NCBI GenBank assembly: GCA_033439685.1
Contig: JAUEDM010000005.1
Span: 3,534,001-3,598,000, forward strand
Direction of reading: 5' to 3'
From: Apodospora peruviana
Taxonomy: Eukaryota; Ascomycota; Sordariomycetes; Sordariales; Lasiosphaeriaceae
Length of the DNA stretch: 64,000 bases
Positions 35,030-46,888 of this stretch are shown here, in pieces. The notes beneath the pieces were generated by a model that searched no databases, was not told the origin of the DNA, and worked only from the letters and a program-made list of their open reading frames with translations. Both the position numbers and the translations under genes were made by a program. Numbering within the stretch: the stretch's first letter is position 1; the number at the start of each line of letters is the position of its first letter.

Positions 35030-37234
35030 TCAGACGCCCGAGTCATCCTGAAAGATCTCGGTACAAGGGACAGCCCAGTTCTGACAATTATCCTGCCACT
35101 TCCTCCAATTGTCACACACCCTTCCAGCCTCCTTGACAGCAGGAGAGTCGGTCGCGTTTGGCCAGATCGCCAGCGCATCCTTTCTCCGCTCCAGGATCTG
35201 CAGTCCCAACCCGGCCGCCGCATGTTCAGCGATATGACAATGCATCAGCCAGCTGCCGGGGTTATCCGCCTTGAACGCGATGACGACCAGTCCGTCCAGG
35301 GGCACCATGACCACGTCCCGCCTAGGCGGGTTGCTCACGTTTATCACGATGCCCTCGCCCGGTTGCAGGGGACCCTCGGTGACGTTCAAGATGGCGAAAT
35401 CATGCCCGTGCAGGTGGATCGGGTGGGGACCGAACCCGTTGAAATTGGTGATGGTCAGCTGGACCCAGACGGTCGAGTTGAACTCTTCGGGGATGACGAC
35501 CTCGTTAAAGGCCCAGGGGCGGGACTCGTTGAGGTTCAGGAAGGAGGGGGCGCCAAAGTCGATCCGCAGCGGGATCCAGTCCGGGGCGTTCGTGATCGGG
35601 TTGAGAGCCAGGTCGCCTACTGTGAAGTTGGTTATATTTGTTTGTGCGTCCTGGATCTGTTGGGTCTCGCCGTGGCTGAAGTTGTTGGACGGAGGGAGTT
35701 GGACAAAATAGGGCACTACGGGGGTGATGGAGGCGTAGGGCTCGTCTGCACAAGGTTCGGCGTCGAGATTTGGCCAGGGAGTCGAAGTTGGGGTTGGCAC
35801 GTCGTCAGCGACTGTCTTTTCGTCCGAGTCAGAGTCGGTGTACCAAAGAATTCCCGTCCTGGAGTAGTTGGTCTCGCTTGAGTGTATCCCGCAGCCTGAT
35901 GGGATATAAGTTCTGATCCAATAACTTTCCGCCACCGAGTCGTCCGAGTCATCGGCGGCATAGAGGATCACATCGTAACGCTGGCCGATGCCCACAGTGA
36001 TGTTTGTGGCGTTGTAGGGATAGATTGGCACGAAGTCGGTCTCGACGACGGTCATGTTGTGCGCGTCGACCGAGAAGACGAACGTCGTCTTGAAGGAGGT
36101 GTTGATCACCCGCAGGAGGTACCGCTTGTTGTGTCCCGAATTGAGTTTCAAGACGTACGGGTGGGCTTTGGACGGATCGTCTGGCGTGACGCTACTGTCG
36201 AAGGCAGTGATATTTCCTTGGCCGTTGAGCAGGATGCCCGGATCTAGCATTTCACCCACTAGGGCGTTGAATGCACTGTTGTGAGCTGGTCCGGTGTTAG
36301 TCGGGGATTCAATCCTATTAAAAGTAGGGTCAAGGGAGGGAAGAGTAAACTCACCCCAGTCTGTGAGCAGGATCGGGATGTCTGGAGCTACGTCGTAGGG
36401 CGAGCTGTGTGGGCCGTGGATGGTCTGCACGCGTATAGCAAGATCTTCATCAGTAAAGCGACGTTTGTTCTGAGGATGACAGACACTAACAATTGGCCCC
36501 ACAAGCCCGTCGGCATACTGGATGGAATAGTGCGAGTGATACCACGACGAACCATACTGGGAAGCCTTGAAGGTGTAGGTGAAGCTATCGCGAGGAGCAA
36601 TCGGACACTGCGTGATTCCGTTCACTCCATCCTTATGCATTGTGCGCCATTGTCGGATGCCGTGCCAATGTACACTGGTCCCGTTGCCCTGGAGGTTATT
36701 ATGAACGGTGACATTGATAGTATCTCCCCAGCAGGCCTGAATCCACGGGCCGGGATACTGCGGTGCACTCTTGTCACCACTGGCAAGTTGAAACTGCTTG
36801 CCCTCCGGGAAGCTTAGTCCATCCGCATTAATGGGCGCATTCGTCGCCGTCATCTCATAGTAACGCGTTGTTCCGGTGGGCATGATGTTCACAGGCGATG
36901 GCAGTGTCTCATCCGTGGTCGCCTCGTAGTCGGTGTAGATATCCCAGGTGGTCAGGCCGTCGGTCAGCCAGCATCCGCGATCTTCGGATGTCGAGCATTC
37001 CTTGAAGCCTTTCATTGCTGAATAATTGCAGACAAACTCGGACCCGTCGCCGCCAGGCACGCCGCCGGGTGGCTTAAATATGGGGCCGGGACCGGCATTC
37101 TGGAGGCCAGGACCGGCATTCTGGAGGCCAGGCACGGCGAGAGGGATCTGGTCCGCTGGGTGCAATGCTCGATCCAGGGATGAGACACCGAGGAACGACG
37201 TCAGCGTTTTCCATAGACGTTCCACGACCTGCAT
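35030..37234 (-). CDS. Ascomycete laccase (multicopper oxidase), 689 aa after splicing
   Basis: Three exons, complement(join(35030..36285, 36355..36424, 36491..37234)). Both introns (69 and 66 nt) are multiples of three without stops, so the frame also reads through. The first 60 residues hold a perfect tandem (PGLQNAGPGLQNAGPGP) followed by a Gly/Pro stretch. Copper motifs in order: HWHG in GTSVHWHGIRQW, HSH in SSWYHSHYS, HPIHLHGHDF, and HCHIAEHAAAGL. The residue ten after the T1 Cys is Leu, which usually goes with higher redox potential. The protein ends QDDSGV, matching the DSG(L/I/V) C-terminal plug of mature ascomycete laccases but with nothing to be cleaved off after it. Many NxS/T sites fit secretion. 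The N-terminus is not a textbook signal peptide. Probable phenol oxidase acting outside the cell. Confidence 0.93.
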   Translation of the reverse strand: MQVVERLWKTLTSFLGVSSLDRALHPADQIPLAVPGLQNAGPGLQNAGPGPIFKPPGGVPGGDGSEFVCNYSAMKGFKECSTSEDRGCWLTDGLTTWDIYTDYEATTDETLPSPVNIMPTGTTRYYEMTATNAPINADGLSFPEGKQFQLASGDKSAPQYPGPWIQACWGDTINVTVHNNLQGNGTSVHWHGIRQWRTMHKDGVNGITQCPIAPRDSFTYTFKASQYGSSWYHSHYSIQYADGLVGPIVSVCHPQNKRRFTDEDLAIRVQTIHGPHSSPYDVAPDIPILLTDWGEFTLPSLDPTFNRIESPTNTGPAHNSAFNALVGEMLDPGILLNGQGNITAFDSSVTPDDPSKAHPYVLKLNSGHNKRYLLRVINTSFKTTFVFSVDAHNMTVVETDFVPIYPYNATNITVGIGQRYDVILYAADDSDDSVAESYWIRTYIPSGCGIHSSETNYSRTGILWYTDSDSDEKTVADDVPTPTSTPWPNLDAEPCADEPYASITPVVPYFVQLPPSNNFSHGETQQIQDAQTNITNFTVGDLALNPITNAPDWIPLRIDFGAPSFLNLNESRPWAFNEVVIPEEFNSTVWVQLTITNFNGFGPHPIHLHGHDFAILNVTEGPLQPGEGIVINVSNPPRRDVVMVPLDGLVVIAFKADNPGSWLMHCHIAEHAAAGLGLQILERRKDALAIWPNATDSPAVKEAGRVCDNWRKWQDNCQNWAVPCTEIFQDDSGV

Positions 37235-38284
37235 CCTGAGCAGGTGACTGGGTGATCACCCAGTTAGATGCAATGGTAAGTTTGAGGAGGGGTTAGGAAG
37301 TCTAAAATCTCGATTCGCAAGGAGGATGGACTGAGGTAGGTATGTAGGATAGTTGGTGATGAAGCAGAGAAATGAGAGAAGGGGAGAAGCGAGGAATTTC
37401 AAGACAACAATTCCACCAGCGGGTGCTCCCGCGCACACACTTCGACACTCGTGATAGTGATGATGGCAGACAGCCAGCCACCAAAACGCCGAGTTTCAAC
37501 ATGGCGTGTGATTTGTTCTAGCCGGCGGCGTGGCTTGCTGATCGTCCCTAACCAGTTAATTGTCCGCAAACCCCCCAAATCACACCAACCACTGACGTCC
37601 TTGGCGTCTTTATTGGGCGGGTTGTGCAGCTGAACCAGCCAAAGCATTCATGGCTGTTGAAGTGACAGAACATCCGTATAAAACCAGAAGAAAAATGACC
37701 CCGGGCCAGTGCAGCGTCAATCATCTCCGTAAACTGTTTGCCATTCATAGCAGGTGATTCTGAAGTTGGTGTTTGGTTGAGAGAGCCGACGGCACCACAC
37801 TGGGTTAATCTGTGCTGCCTGACTTCGAGACTCGGAACTCGAAGAGCAAGGGCGACTTTTAGATTCTCTTTGCTGCAATCAATCACACCTTCAATCGTAT
37901 TTTTATCGAGCCTCAGTTCTCTTCGAGCCAACCGTCCAGAAGGGCTTATATTGTTGACTGGTGTAATTCTCATGGAAGATGTTATTCTATTTGAGGCCAC
38001 ACCAGTTGCATCGCGATCACGATGACGAATTCCAGTACAGCTCCAGCCAGCCTCATCCCGCGCTTTTGGGTCTAGAAAAGGTTACATGCATGCGATATCA
38101 GTTCAGCCCAGCGAAGCAGTTCGTCTGACCCCGCTGCGATCTTCCAAACCCAGTCCCGCACACTTTACACAAGTCCTTCATTGCATACACATATACCCTG
38201 TCTATAGTACCGTACCTACACATGTGCTGACAAGAACCGGGTATTAATTCTGCACTTTGGACTTTGAGAGCTGAGGGTGTTTCG
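37235..38284. other. Intergenic region upstream of the laccase
   Basis: Holds the laccase promoter; open frames here are short and not protein-like. Confidence 0.45.
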
Positions 38285-39845
38285 TCATAGGAGTACAGAG
38301 TAGTCTCTTTGAGTCTGCTTACCGAAACCAAAGCCCAAAAGTATGGCTGGTAATTGTAGGTGCGCCACAACAATCCTTCGGACTCGCACACCGAGTGGCT
38401 CTTCAATCTTTACAACAAGAAGCCCCCTATATGTGCCTCTTATACCGCAGACATACATCATCACATCCTCCTTGGCTAGACTAATCGCCATAGTAGATAA
38501 GATCTGTACTCCTATATCTGCGAGACACCCGGACCGATCTGCAATAATTAGGTATCGAAGACAGTCAGTATTATACACGCGCAAATATGCAAAGAGGGAC
38601 AAATCTGTAAGTACTAACCTTCTTTGACTGGCATGAATCACGCCGTCAGTCTGGCTATTCCGAGGAATCAGACCGATGGCGCTCAGCCACGGGTGGAACT
38701 GGTCTCCGGTGTCTCTCTTCCACAAACGGACGTTACTGTGCTGTTGTGGCAGTAACAGTCCCTCTTCGACATATCCTTCGCCTTGCCCTTCGGGATGATC
38801 ATCGTTATCCGGCCGCGTCGGCGCCGGCAAAGTAATATCTTTCCCCAACGGCATGCTTAAAGTCACCGCCAGACCTGGAACTGCGCCAAACGACCCAGAC
38901 AGCAGAATCCGATTTCTGATGGCATCGGCGTCGAGCCGCGAGGTCACCTCGAGATAATCTTCACAGTCGTCTGGAGCAAACACGCCGCGCGCCTCGATCC
39001 AGATCTTGAGGTTCCGTAGGGTCTGAAACCGATACAGTCGCAACCAGTGGAAATCGTATGCGTCGTGTTCCTGGCGGCTGTGGATGTCCTCGTTGACATC
39101 AGGGCTGGCGCAGAAGACCTCTACCGAGAAGGATGCCGGCAGCGACAGCTCGACGTGTCTGGCGTATCTAATGAACCCAGGAGGTGAAAGCATCTGCTTG
39201 GGCCATTCCAGCACGTGCTCTGGAACATGCCCACACGATATCCCGAAAAAGTGCTGGAGGGCGTACGTATCTGTGAAGACGAATGTGGTCGACTCATAGA
39301 TGGATTTCAGACATTCGGCCGAGCTGAAACTTTCTTGTCAGTATGTACCCTAGGATCATCGGCCAGGCCCGAACTCACATGAGCTTGCACGATAAAAGCA
39401 TAGACAGGTAACTTGATGTCAAAACTGGGCCCGCGCTTTCAGAACCAGACGGTGGCTTCCAGCAAGTTGAGACAGCAGAAGTGGTCATTCCGTTCACCGC
39501 CTGAATCCCGCACGCCTCCGCCGCGTCTTCTCCGCACGCCCAGTGATTCATCCACGGCGACAGCAAGCGGTGACCACTCTCCCTGGCGCTGCGGAAGTTC
39601 CCACCCAAGTGACGACAAAAGGGAATTTCGGCCTCAATGTCGGCCTGCAGCTTGTCGCGGACGTCGTACTCGGTGGTGCAGGACCAGCGACAAAAGTGCG
39701 ACCCATTGCTTTCGTAGTGAAATACTATGTGCTGCCGGAGACCAGAGGACCGCCAGAGTTCGAGGTAGATGAGGTCTCGGACCTCGCGGGGCAGGATTGC
39801 GACGAAGGCTGATTGGGATTGCGTTTGCTGGTTGGCGGTGGCCAT
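38285..39845 (-). CDS. F-box-like protein, up to 501 aa
   Basis: Model complement(join(38285..39323, 39379..39845)); intron 55 nt (GTGAGT..TTTCAG). The start ATG at 39845 gives MATANQQTQSQSAFVAILPR; the frame upstream has only GTG. LPREVRDLIYLELWR at residues 18-32 is the degenerate F-box start (LPxExRxxIY) seen in many Sordariomycete proteins. Then SIYESTTFVFTDTYALQHFF and HVELSLPASFSVEVF give the beta-rich pattern of that family (PxxVRxxIY-type proteins of unknown role). The part after HASQRR (about 38610 downwards) is open to 38285 but its composition is different; an intron starting GTTAGT at about 38610 may exist, so the last about 110 residues are uncertain. Probable adaptor; partner unknown. 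Confidence 0.72.
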
Positions 39846-41347
39846 CTTGGCGAACACTTACTATTGAGAAACGAAACAGAGAAAGAGGAGGAGTAGACAG
39901 GTTTAAGTAGGCAAGTATAATTATGATCTGCCTAGGAGTGATGGATATTGTTCGGATTTAGGTTGTGATGTTGGCCAGATTATCAGGCTTGTGGCTTGTG
40001 GGGTTAACCATAAACAACAGGCACAAAATACGACCTTTCGACGAAAATATCGGATGGTTTGCCGTACGTCAGACCTCGGACTCGGGCCGCGGGTTGGTTG
40101 CGCCACGCTCAACAGGTACGTACCCGTCCCACCACGGGCCGGAAAGTGTGGCTTGTCAAAATTCAAAGGTGAGTCGCTTCGGGAAGTCACGAGACCGAGT
40201 TTCTCAACGAGGATCGATAACCCATACGCACCTTCCATACCTTGCTTACTAAGCGAGGCTTCCAATCTCCGGATCCTATCCCGTAGAATTGTGAGTGTTA
40301 GCGTGGACCAGGGGCTTGGCCGACGACTTTGGTGGGGATTACACCTCTGTACTAACAGCCCAGGTCACACTCTCCGCGAGAAAATAGACTAAGGTTGATA
40401 GTCCTTAAAACTAATCCGTACCAGGGACAGAAATGTTGCTGCTTCTGTCAGGTAGTAAGTGAAATATGTTGCGTTCGAGCACCATCTGCCTGCTTCCCAA
40501 TCGACTTCAAGTTCATTTGACAAACTAAAACCAACTTGGCCCCCAGCTGGCACACAAGCATCTGGGAAACCGCCAAGACAAAGCAACCGGCAATCAAAAG
40601 CTCGTGCTCGTGTTACACAAAACTAACTAATCCGTAGTCATTGAGTTTCCAGTGCAGTTCCTTATTCGGTACTCTTGATGGTAACCAAAACATTTCTTGA
40701 ATGCTTTTACTCTTCGAGTCCTATGTTGATAATGAGAGCATTCTAATTCAAAAGCTCGAAATAGAAACATACAAACCCAAGCGCCAGGAACAACAGCCGC
40801 ATGCACCACTTTACACGTGTTTACGGAAAGCCGTACCTTTTTACTATCACATCTCCCCATGCCCTGTCGACGCTCGTCCACTTGCCCGCATCCATGCATG
40901 GTCGTGAAACGGCTGTGGCGTCGTCGGAGATGAACAAGCTCCCCTATGATTGGGCCAGGCAGATGCGGCTGAACGACAGGCTTTCCCCTTTGGGGGATCA
41001 GATTGCCAATGCCAAGAGATCTTAGAATAAGTCGGGCTGAATTTAATGCCGACTGCTTGCTTCTCAGAACCAGCAGACTGGTGTTGCCAGGCGTGCCCGA
41101 GGCAGACTTTCCTTGAGCGCGTTTTCTTCCTTGGGGCCCAGACTCTCTTTTTCCCACACCCAAACCCCGCTCGGTTGGTCTTCACTTTTCCCCCAAAGCT
41201 TAACCAGACTTCACTCTTTCCTTTCTCTCGTTTCCGTCTCTCCTTGTCGTGTTGACACCTTCCTACTTTGTTGTGTGACCAACTACCCGGTCCATTCTGC
41301 TGCAATCTACAGATATACCAAGGGGTTTCAACACAACCACCGGTGCA
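39846..41347. other. Intergenic region, no gene supported
   Basis: Open frames on both strands lack features. The final 120 bases are a pyrimidine-rich leader (TCTTTCC, CTCTCGTTTCCG) ahead of the membrane-protein start. Confidence 0.45.
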
Positions 41348-42318
41348 ATGGAGCAGCAGCCGCCCGCGCGCCCGCCGCCGAAACACATCTCCCCGCCGGG
41401 GATGTGGGCATCTAAGCTGACCCTCCGCATTATCTCGCTGGTCTTCTGCATCGCACTGATCGGGCTCGGCGGCTCGCTCGCGTCTACAGGCATCGTCAGT
41501 GTGCTGCCCTTCGCCATCATGGGACCGCCCGTGTTCGCCGCGCTCATCTGGGACATTGCCGAAGGAATCTGCATCCTCGCCCGGGGCGGCCACCGCGGTA
41601 TTCACCCCGGCGCCAATGTCGGCGTCGATCTGCTCCTCTGGCTCGCGCTGACCGCCTGCACCGTTATCCTCTGGCTGATCGGCATCGCGTCGAGCTTCCT
41701 GTACGTCTACTGCGACAGCTACTACGATTACGACTATAACTACTACCGTGACGACTGCGATAACCTGGGTTACAACCTGAACGAGCTGATCGGAAAAGGG
41801 CGAGCAATCCTTGGCCTCGCCGCCGTCTTGACGTATGTCTCTTCCTCTCTCTCTCTAATCTCCCTTTTCAATTCTAACGACTCTCCGTGTATAGAATACT
41901 GCACTTCGTCACCTTCGTGATAGCCTGCTACGAGACCAACCTGCGCAACCGCCGCGGTACAACAAACATCGTCTACATGTACACCACCACCACCACAACC
42001 CCAGGCGGAATGCCGCAACACGGAGGACAACAGTACGCGATGCCGCAGACCTATTCCGTCGCGGCGCCGGCACAGGTCTACTATCCCCACCAGCAGCAGC
42101 AGCAGCAGCAGCCGATGTACTATACCTACGCCACACAATCGCCGCCCACAACGACGACGACCCCGACGCCGATGACGAACACGGCAGCGACTTCACCACA
42201 GATGAATCACCAGAGCGTCATATTCCCGCAAAAGACTGAGCAGCAGAGCCAGCCGACGCCGCCGCCACCGATATACGATACACGTATGCCGGAGAATAAG
42301 AATGAGCTTCCTTCTTAA
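41348..42318 (+). CDS. Four-helix (MARVEL-like) membrane protein with Gln/Pro-rich tail, 302 aa
   Basis: Model join(41348..41832, 41895..42318); intron 62 nt, with a C/T-rich stretch and TTCTAAC branch. Start ATG in GGTGCAATGGAG. Four hydrophobic segments: LRIISLVFCIALIGLGGSLA, VLPFAIMGPPVFAALIW, LLLWLALTACTVILWLIGIA, and one spanning the splice (ILGLAAVLTILHFVTFVIAC). Between helices three and four is a Tyr/Asp-rich loop (YYDYDYNYYRDD) with two Cys. The tail of about 130 residues is low complexity: poly-Thr, eight consecutive Gln from CAG repeats, TTTTTPTPMT and TPPPP. MARVEL-type topology is inferred from helix spacing only. Probably plasma membrane; function unknown. Confidence 0.85.
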
Positions 42319-42950
42319 GACTTTTTCTTTTTCGTGGGTGAGGGATTGTGCGTTTCAATGGGTGTCACTTGTTTGGTTATACGGATATATTATCATGGGC
42401 ATCGACGAAGGGTTATGTAGGTGTATAGCTACCGAGCTACAGACAGGGTGAACGTACGAATTCAGACGGCTCCGGGTGGGCAATTCAACGCGCATAATAA
42501 TTACTACATATGGTGTATGAACTGGAATTTAAAGGACCTGGACTTGAAAACGGTGTGCATGTCAATGTCTGCTTTTATGGAGGGAGTGGATTTGTCTGCA
42601 TGTGCCTGTCTGATTCTGGTAACGAGTTTAACCGAAGTGTATAATCCGGAATGCTAGAGATAATATTCCCCTGGGGTTTATTGTTTGTCTCGATTCCATG
42701 TGGAAAGTGAACGGCATCTAGAAGATATCGCGGCTGTTTGTGTTTGGCATTTTATAGTGACGTGTGTGGTGGCACCCGTTTGGGGCCGTGTGGTTGCTGG
42801 TTACCACGCGATTGATATGTCCCGGTGTGGTCGAACATGTTGGGTGCAGGTGTAGGGTTGCTGCGTGCATTGTCATAGCTGCCTGTGTTGCCCAGAAGAT
42901 GTCCACCCTCCCTTAGGTGCCTATCCGTCGTGCTATTTAAGAAAGCCGTA
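42319..42950. other. Intergenic region
   Basis: 3' region of the membrane-protein gene. A 78-codon open frame at 42421-42657 has no recognisable feature. Confidence 0.45.
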
Positions 42951-43480
42951 TCACCATTCCTTCCCGTGCTCTGCAATAAAATCTTTCGCTCCCTTTGACA
43001 CTAGCAACGCATCGATCTCTGCCCTTCTTGCCGTGTCCATGCATTGCAGCTCCAAGTTGTGTTTAATGGACTCTGAGGGTCTGTCCCCGTGGTAATGTGA
43101 CATTTATTATCACCCGGGTTCTCTACGATGATACGAGCCTCACAGCTGCACTCGCGTTTATAAAGTGGCACGAAGGGGGCCAAACGGTAGATGCGGAGTG
43201 GGCTCCACGACGAGTACTCGGTTCTCCATCCGAGACAGGATTTGCCGCCTTGCATGCCTGTTGCGTTTGAGTCAGCGCCGCTCTTGAATTGAATAGCAAC
43301 TCCACAGCGTCAAAATCCCATCGCTGAGTGGCAACCTGAAGAGGTGTCATTTCCATGCCTCTGTCACCGTTGGGGTCCGCACCAGCACCGAGCAGCTTCT
43401 CAATGATGCAAGGCGGTCTTCCCGGGACCAGTTGGCGCCAACGTGGTTTGACGCAATCCCATGAAATAAATGTCGTACAA
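42951..43480 (-). pseudogene. Ankyrin-repeat gene remnant
   Basis: Minus-strand fragments in changing frames read as ankyrin: CIIEKLLGAGADPNGDRGME, continuing MTPLQVATQRWDFDAVELLF. A further block in another frame, LELQCMDTARRAEIDALLVS, ends AEHGKEW and TGA at 42951-42953. Upstream, HGIASNHVGANW looks like the end of another degenerate repeat. The parts could in principle be exons, but no convincing splice signals join them and there is no start. A 3' remnant of an ankyrin protein is the simplest reading. Confidence 0.5.
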
Positions 43481-43727
43481 AAGAGCAGGGGTTACCTGAG
43501 CTCCCTGGGGCTATATAAGAGCTCCCAGGACCCCCTATCTTGCCCGCCCTCCCCAGATCAAAAAAAAAAAAAATCACACTTTGTTCCTTTTTTTCAGCGC
43601 GTTCCGTTCCCATATTATTTTTCGTTTCACAATAAAACTTTAATCACAAACACCTCTCCATTGATTCACAACCTTCAAATACCCGTTTGTTGGCCAACCT
43701 CTGCCTGAATATCACAGCTCTGGCCGA

Positions 43728-45081
43728 TCACAAAACTGCCACACAAGCATACGTCCCCGCCCACAAGCCAGTACAGTCTGCTCTCGCACCCCGGTTCCAG
43801 TTTATGAACTTGTCGACCGATATTCCGAACCTGCCTGAAATGGTGATGCAGGTATCGCCCGGTTGGACGAAGTAGAACGACTTGCAACTGCCTGTTATGC
43901 CGTCCTGAATTGGCAGCGGCGTGGAGATTCCGTTGCCGGTCGTCGGTTTTGTCGGAGTTGCGGTAACCGTCAAGGCCAATGTGCTGGTGGTAGTCTTTGT
44001 GAAGATGGCCGTAAGGGTGACCGAGATGGTCGACGTTTTGGTCACTGTGAGGGTGCTCGTAACTGGGACGGTGACCGGCACCGAAGTAAGCCTGCCCGGG
44101 AGAGTTGTGATACTCGTAGAGATGATGATGCTTGTTGAGACTGTGACAGAGATGGCGGTTATCGGGTAGGGAAGAGATACAGAGGTGATTTTCCCAGGAA
44201 GAGTGGTCACCGTCGTGGACACTGCGGTGACTGTTACTGGCGGGACCGGGTTTGCTGCTATTGTGCTCGTCACCACGAGCGTGACTGGAGTCTCCGATAC
44301 TACCATGGTACGGATACTAATGCTCACAATCGTCGAGACAGAGGTCACAGTCACCGGGGTGTTGGGCGTGGCTATTGTGCTTATTGATGTCAGAGTGACT
44401 GTGTCAGGGGTCTTGGTCGAAACAACGGTGACGGTCACAGGGGCAAGGACCTCCGCTGTTGCGGTACTCGTGGACACCACCGTGATTGTGCCCGCCGCAG
44501 CCTCGACCGCGGCCTCTGTGCTTGTGGAAATCACGGTTACTGTCACGGGTATGGGTTCGGCTGTTTCGATGCTCGTGGAAATAATCGTAACCGTGAGCGG
44601 TTCGGGTTTTGTCGGGGGCTCTTGTTCGTTGCCGGGGTCGCCATTTGAGCCTCCCGGGCCGAGATGTTTCTCGTCGAGGGCTGAGACGCAGTATGACTGG
44701 CTGGTCTCAAGTTTACAAGACTCGGTGTTGAGGGACGGATTCTATGCGCAGACAGTTAGCCCCGAATCATCTACCTCCAACTGTCCGTGCCATTCCGAGG
44801 GGCTCCCGGTACATGAAGCTATGGGAGGCACATGCTGGGACCGGACATACCCAGAATACCAAGTCGGAAATCGATAACCCAAACAGTGCCTCAAGATCCT
44901 GACAGGTGCGTGTGCCGTCGCTATCGAACCACCATACACAGTGCTTGGCCGTGTCGACGTCAAAAGGGAACTCCGGGATGGACTTGGACTGAGCCCGAGA
45001 ATGGTGTACGATAGTGGACGACGCGGCGGCGGCTGCAAAGCCGAGCACCATCCATTTGGCAGCGAATGCAAAGTTCGGCAT
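43728..45081 (-). CDS. Secreted protein with two LysM-like domains and Thr-rich linker, 414 aa
   Basis: Two exons, complement(join(43728..44741, 44851..45081)); intron 109 nt (GTATGT..GCATAG). The N-terminus MPNFAFAAKWMVLGFAAAAA is a signal peptide. The first LysM-like module is split by the intron: HCVWWFDSDGTRTCQDLEAL ... LSISDLVFW joined to NPSLNTESCKLETSQSYCVS, the usual fungal WNPSL..SYCV pattern. A linker of about 220 residues repeats units such as VTVTVISTSTE, VTVTVVSTKT and LPGKITSVS. The last 60 residues form a second LysM (SFYFVQPGDTCITISGRFGI ... FINWNRG..ADCTGLWAGTYACV). LysM modules bind chitin or related glycans; cell-wall or effector-like action outside the cell is inferred. 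The linker is probably O-mannosylated. Confidence 0.88.
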
Positions 45082-46888
45082 CTTTGTTGAATATCATTTC
45101 CCTTTGTTCCGGCCCCTCCCATGGCCCAAGGGAGGATCACCCACTACCTTATGCTCGGCCCATCTTCTGTGGTATTATTCAACAGGGTCGCTGACCTCGC
45201 CTTCGCCAATGGTCTGGACCCTTTCGTGGTTGCTTCCCCACATTGAAGGATCCGAGCGTGCTGACTTGTGTTCCCGCATTAATATAGGGCTGCATGGGTA
45301 TTTATTGATGGTATAGTAGGCCTGATGTCGGGAACCCCTCATCCAGGTATGGCAAAGCCGGCTGCCAAGTCCACCGGACCCGGGGAACGAAGGAAGTGTA
45401 TATGATTGTTTGTAATCTGGCTCAATAGCGCAATTAGCATATGTCGTATGTCCAGTGACGTGTCAGTCGTGGCATGTGGTGAGACGGCCTTTCTTTGATC
45501 CTCCAGATCGCGGCTTGCCAGAGTAGGATCATCGTGCAGCAGAGTTAGACGCGTCAGAGCGGGGTGAAATGAAGTTGGACTATCTTGCTGCATGCTGTGA
45601 GATCGGTAATAACAACGTCAGACGGATAGTACTCGGCTGAATCTTGCCATGGACCCTGAGGAACACGACAAATCCCCGACTCGCGGTATTTTGATGTCCC
45701 ACCCTTAAGGTATCACTTACCGTCTAATTCTCCCGCCATATAATCACGTCATCAGCTGGTTCATCAGCACCAACTTTCGAACATAAGCCCGTTGTTTCCC
45801 TTCTGTATTTTGTCTTCGCCAAGCTGCGGAGAAATCTGGCTCGACACACGGTTAGCTGGCCGCGTCTTCTTACGGCAACGAACCGCTTCGAGCGATCTGC
45901 CTGCCGCCCCCTTCCTAAGTTCCTGTGCGCTTTCTCCTCAAGGCCCCGGGGATTTCTTAGTTAATCTGCCGGCGCCATCGTTATTCGTGAGACTCGGATG
46001 GCAGTTCGTAGATCGAGGTAAGGCTTGAATTCTACCGAGGATGATTACGCGACTTGGGTGGTTGACAGGGTAACCAGGCGATCGAGCGTTCGAGCTTCTT
46101 TCAAGGCACCGATATCTGAGTCGCGTAATCAAGTTAGCCTCTTGAAAATGCAGAATGGGGACTGATAAAATGAAGCACTCGTCTTGTGTTGCTGATTGAC
46201 TATTATGACCCGGCTGGTGACTTAATTACGGCTTATGTTTTCGAGTCAGTCCTGCGCACCCCGAAAATCAACATCTCGGACTGTTGCTCAAACCGAGCAT
46301 TGAATGCAATGTTGAGAAAAAGGATCGCGCGTAATCTCGACGACCCCGGTCTGTCTGAGGATTCTGGCGTAAAAAACTAAAAATCAGTGAGCAGGAGAAA
46401 GGGTCAAGGACGCGAGGCAGATCAGCCCCCTAACTGAAACAGGGTACAGGGATCGAGGGAAATATATATTATTGGTCAATCTGGATGGGATTACCCTTGT
46501 TAAGCCACGGAACCCTGGCAAGCCAGAACCTCCACTTTCAACTTTCGACAAAAACAAGGCTGATGGAAAGTGACCGACGGGTCGGCGTGGGTACAGAGGT
46601 GCCAGCACAACAGCCACCAAAACTGCCGTGGCAGTCAGTCACCTAAGGCAGCGGTTTTATCTCTATCTGAGTCCTCCAGTGGCACTGGGTTCTTCCTAGA
46701 TTAGCACAGCAATACTAGACCTGTGTTTTTGTGTGGGCCAGCTCGATTACTCCTTCCTTCACACGCTCTTCCAGCTCCTTCCAGCTCGTACGCGTCACAC
46801 GCGTGTGGATCTTGAATGCGCCCGGTCCCGTTGCCTCAACATTCTATAGAGGACCCACTCAGACACAAAGTTCTCCGCGAGTCTTCTC
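45082..46888. other. Gene-poor region with weak coding-like patches
   Basis: Two plus-strand frames (45792-46028 and 46186-46380) are open and moderately protein-like; the first runs into a possible GTAAGG donor. No domain, start context or continuing exon could be established, so no gene is called. Confidence 0.35.

Noticed and set aside
34976..35881. 301-codon plus-strand frame opposite the laccase
   Set aside because: Antisense to copper-binding motifs of the laccase.
40627..41605. Minus-strand frames of 178 and 252 codons
   Set aside because: They overlap the leader and first exon of the membrane-protein gene and have no domains.
43120..43480. Ankyrin fragments as a functional multi-exon gene
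   Set aside because: Frames change without convincing donor/acceptor pairs and there is no start codon or upstream exon.
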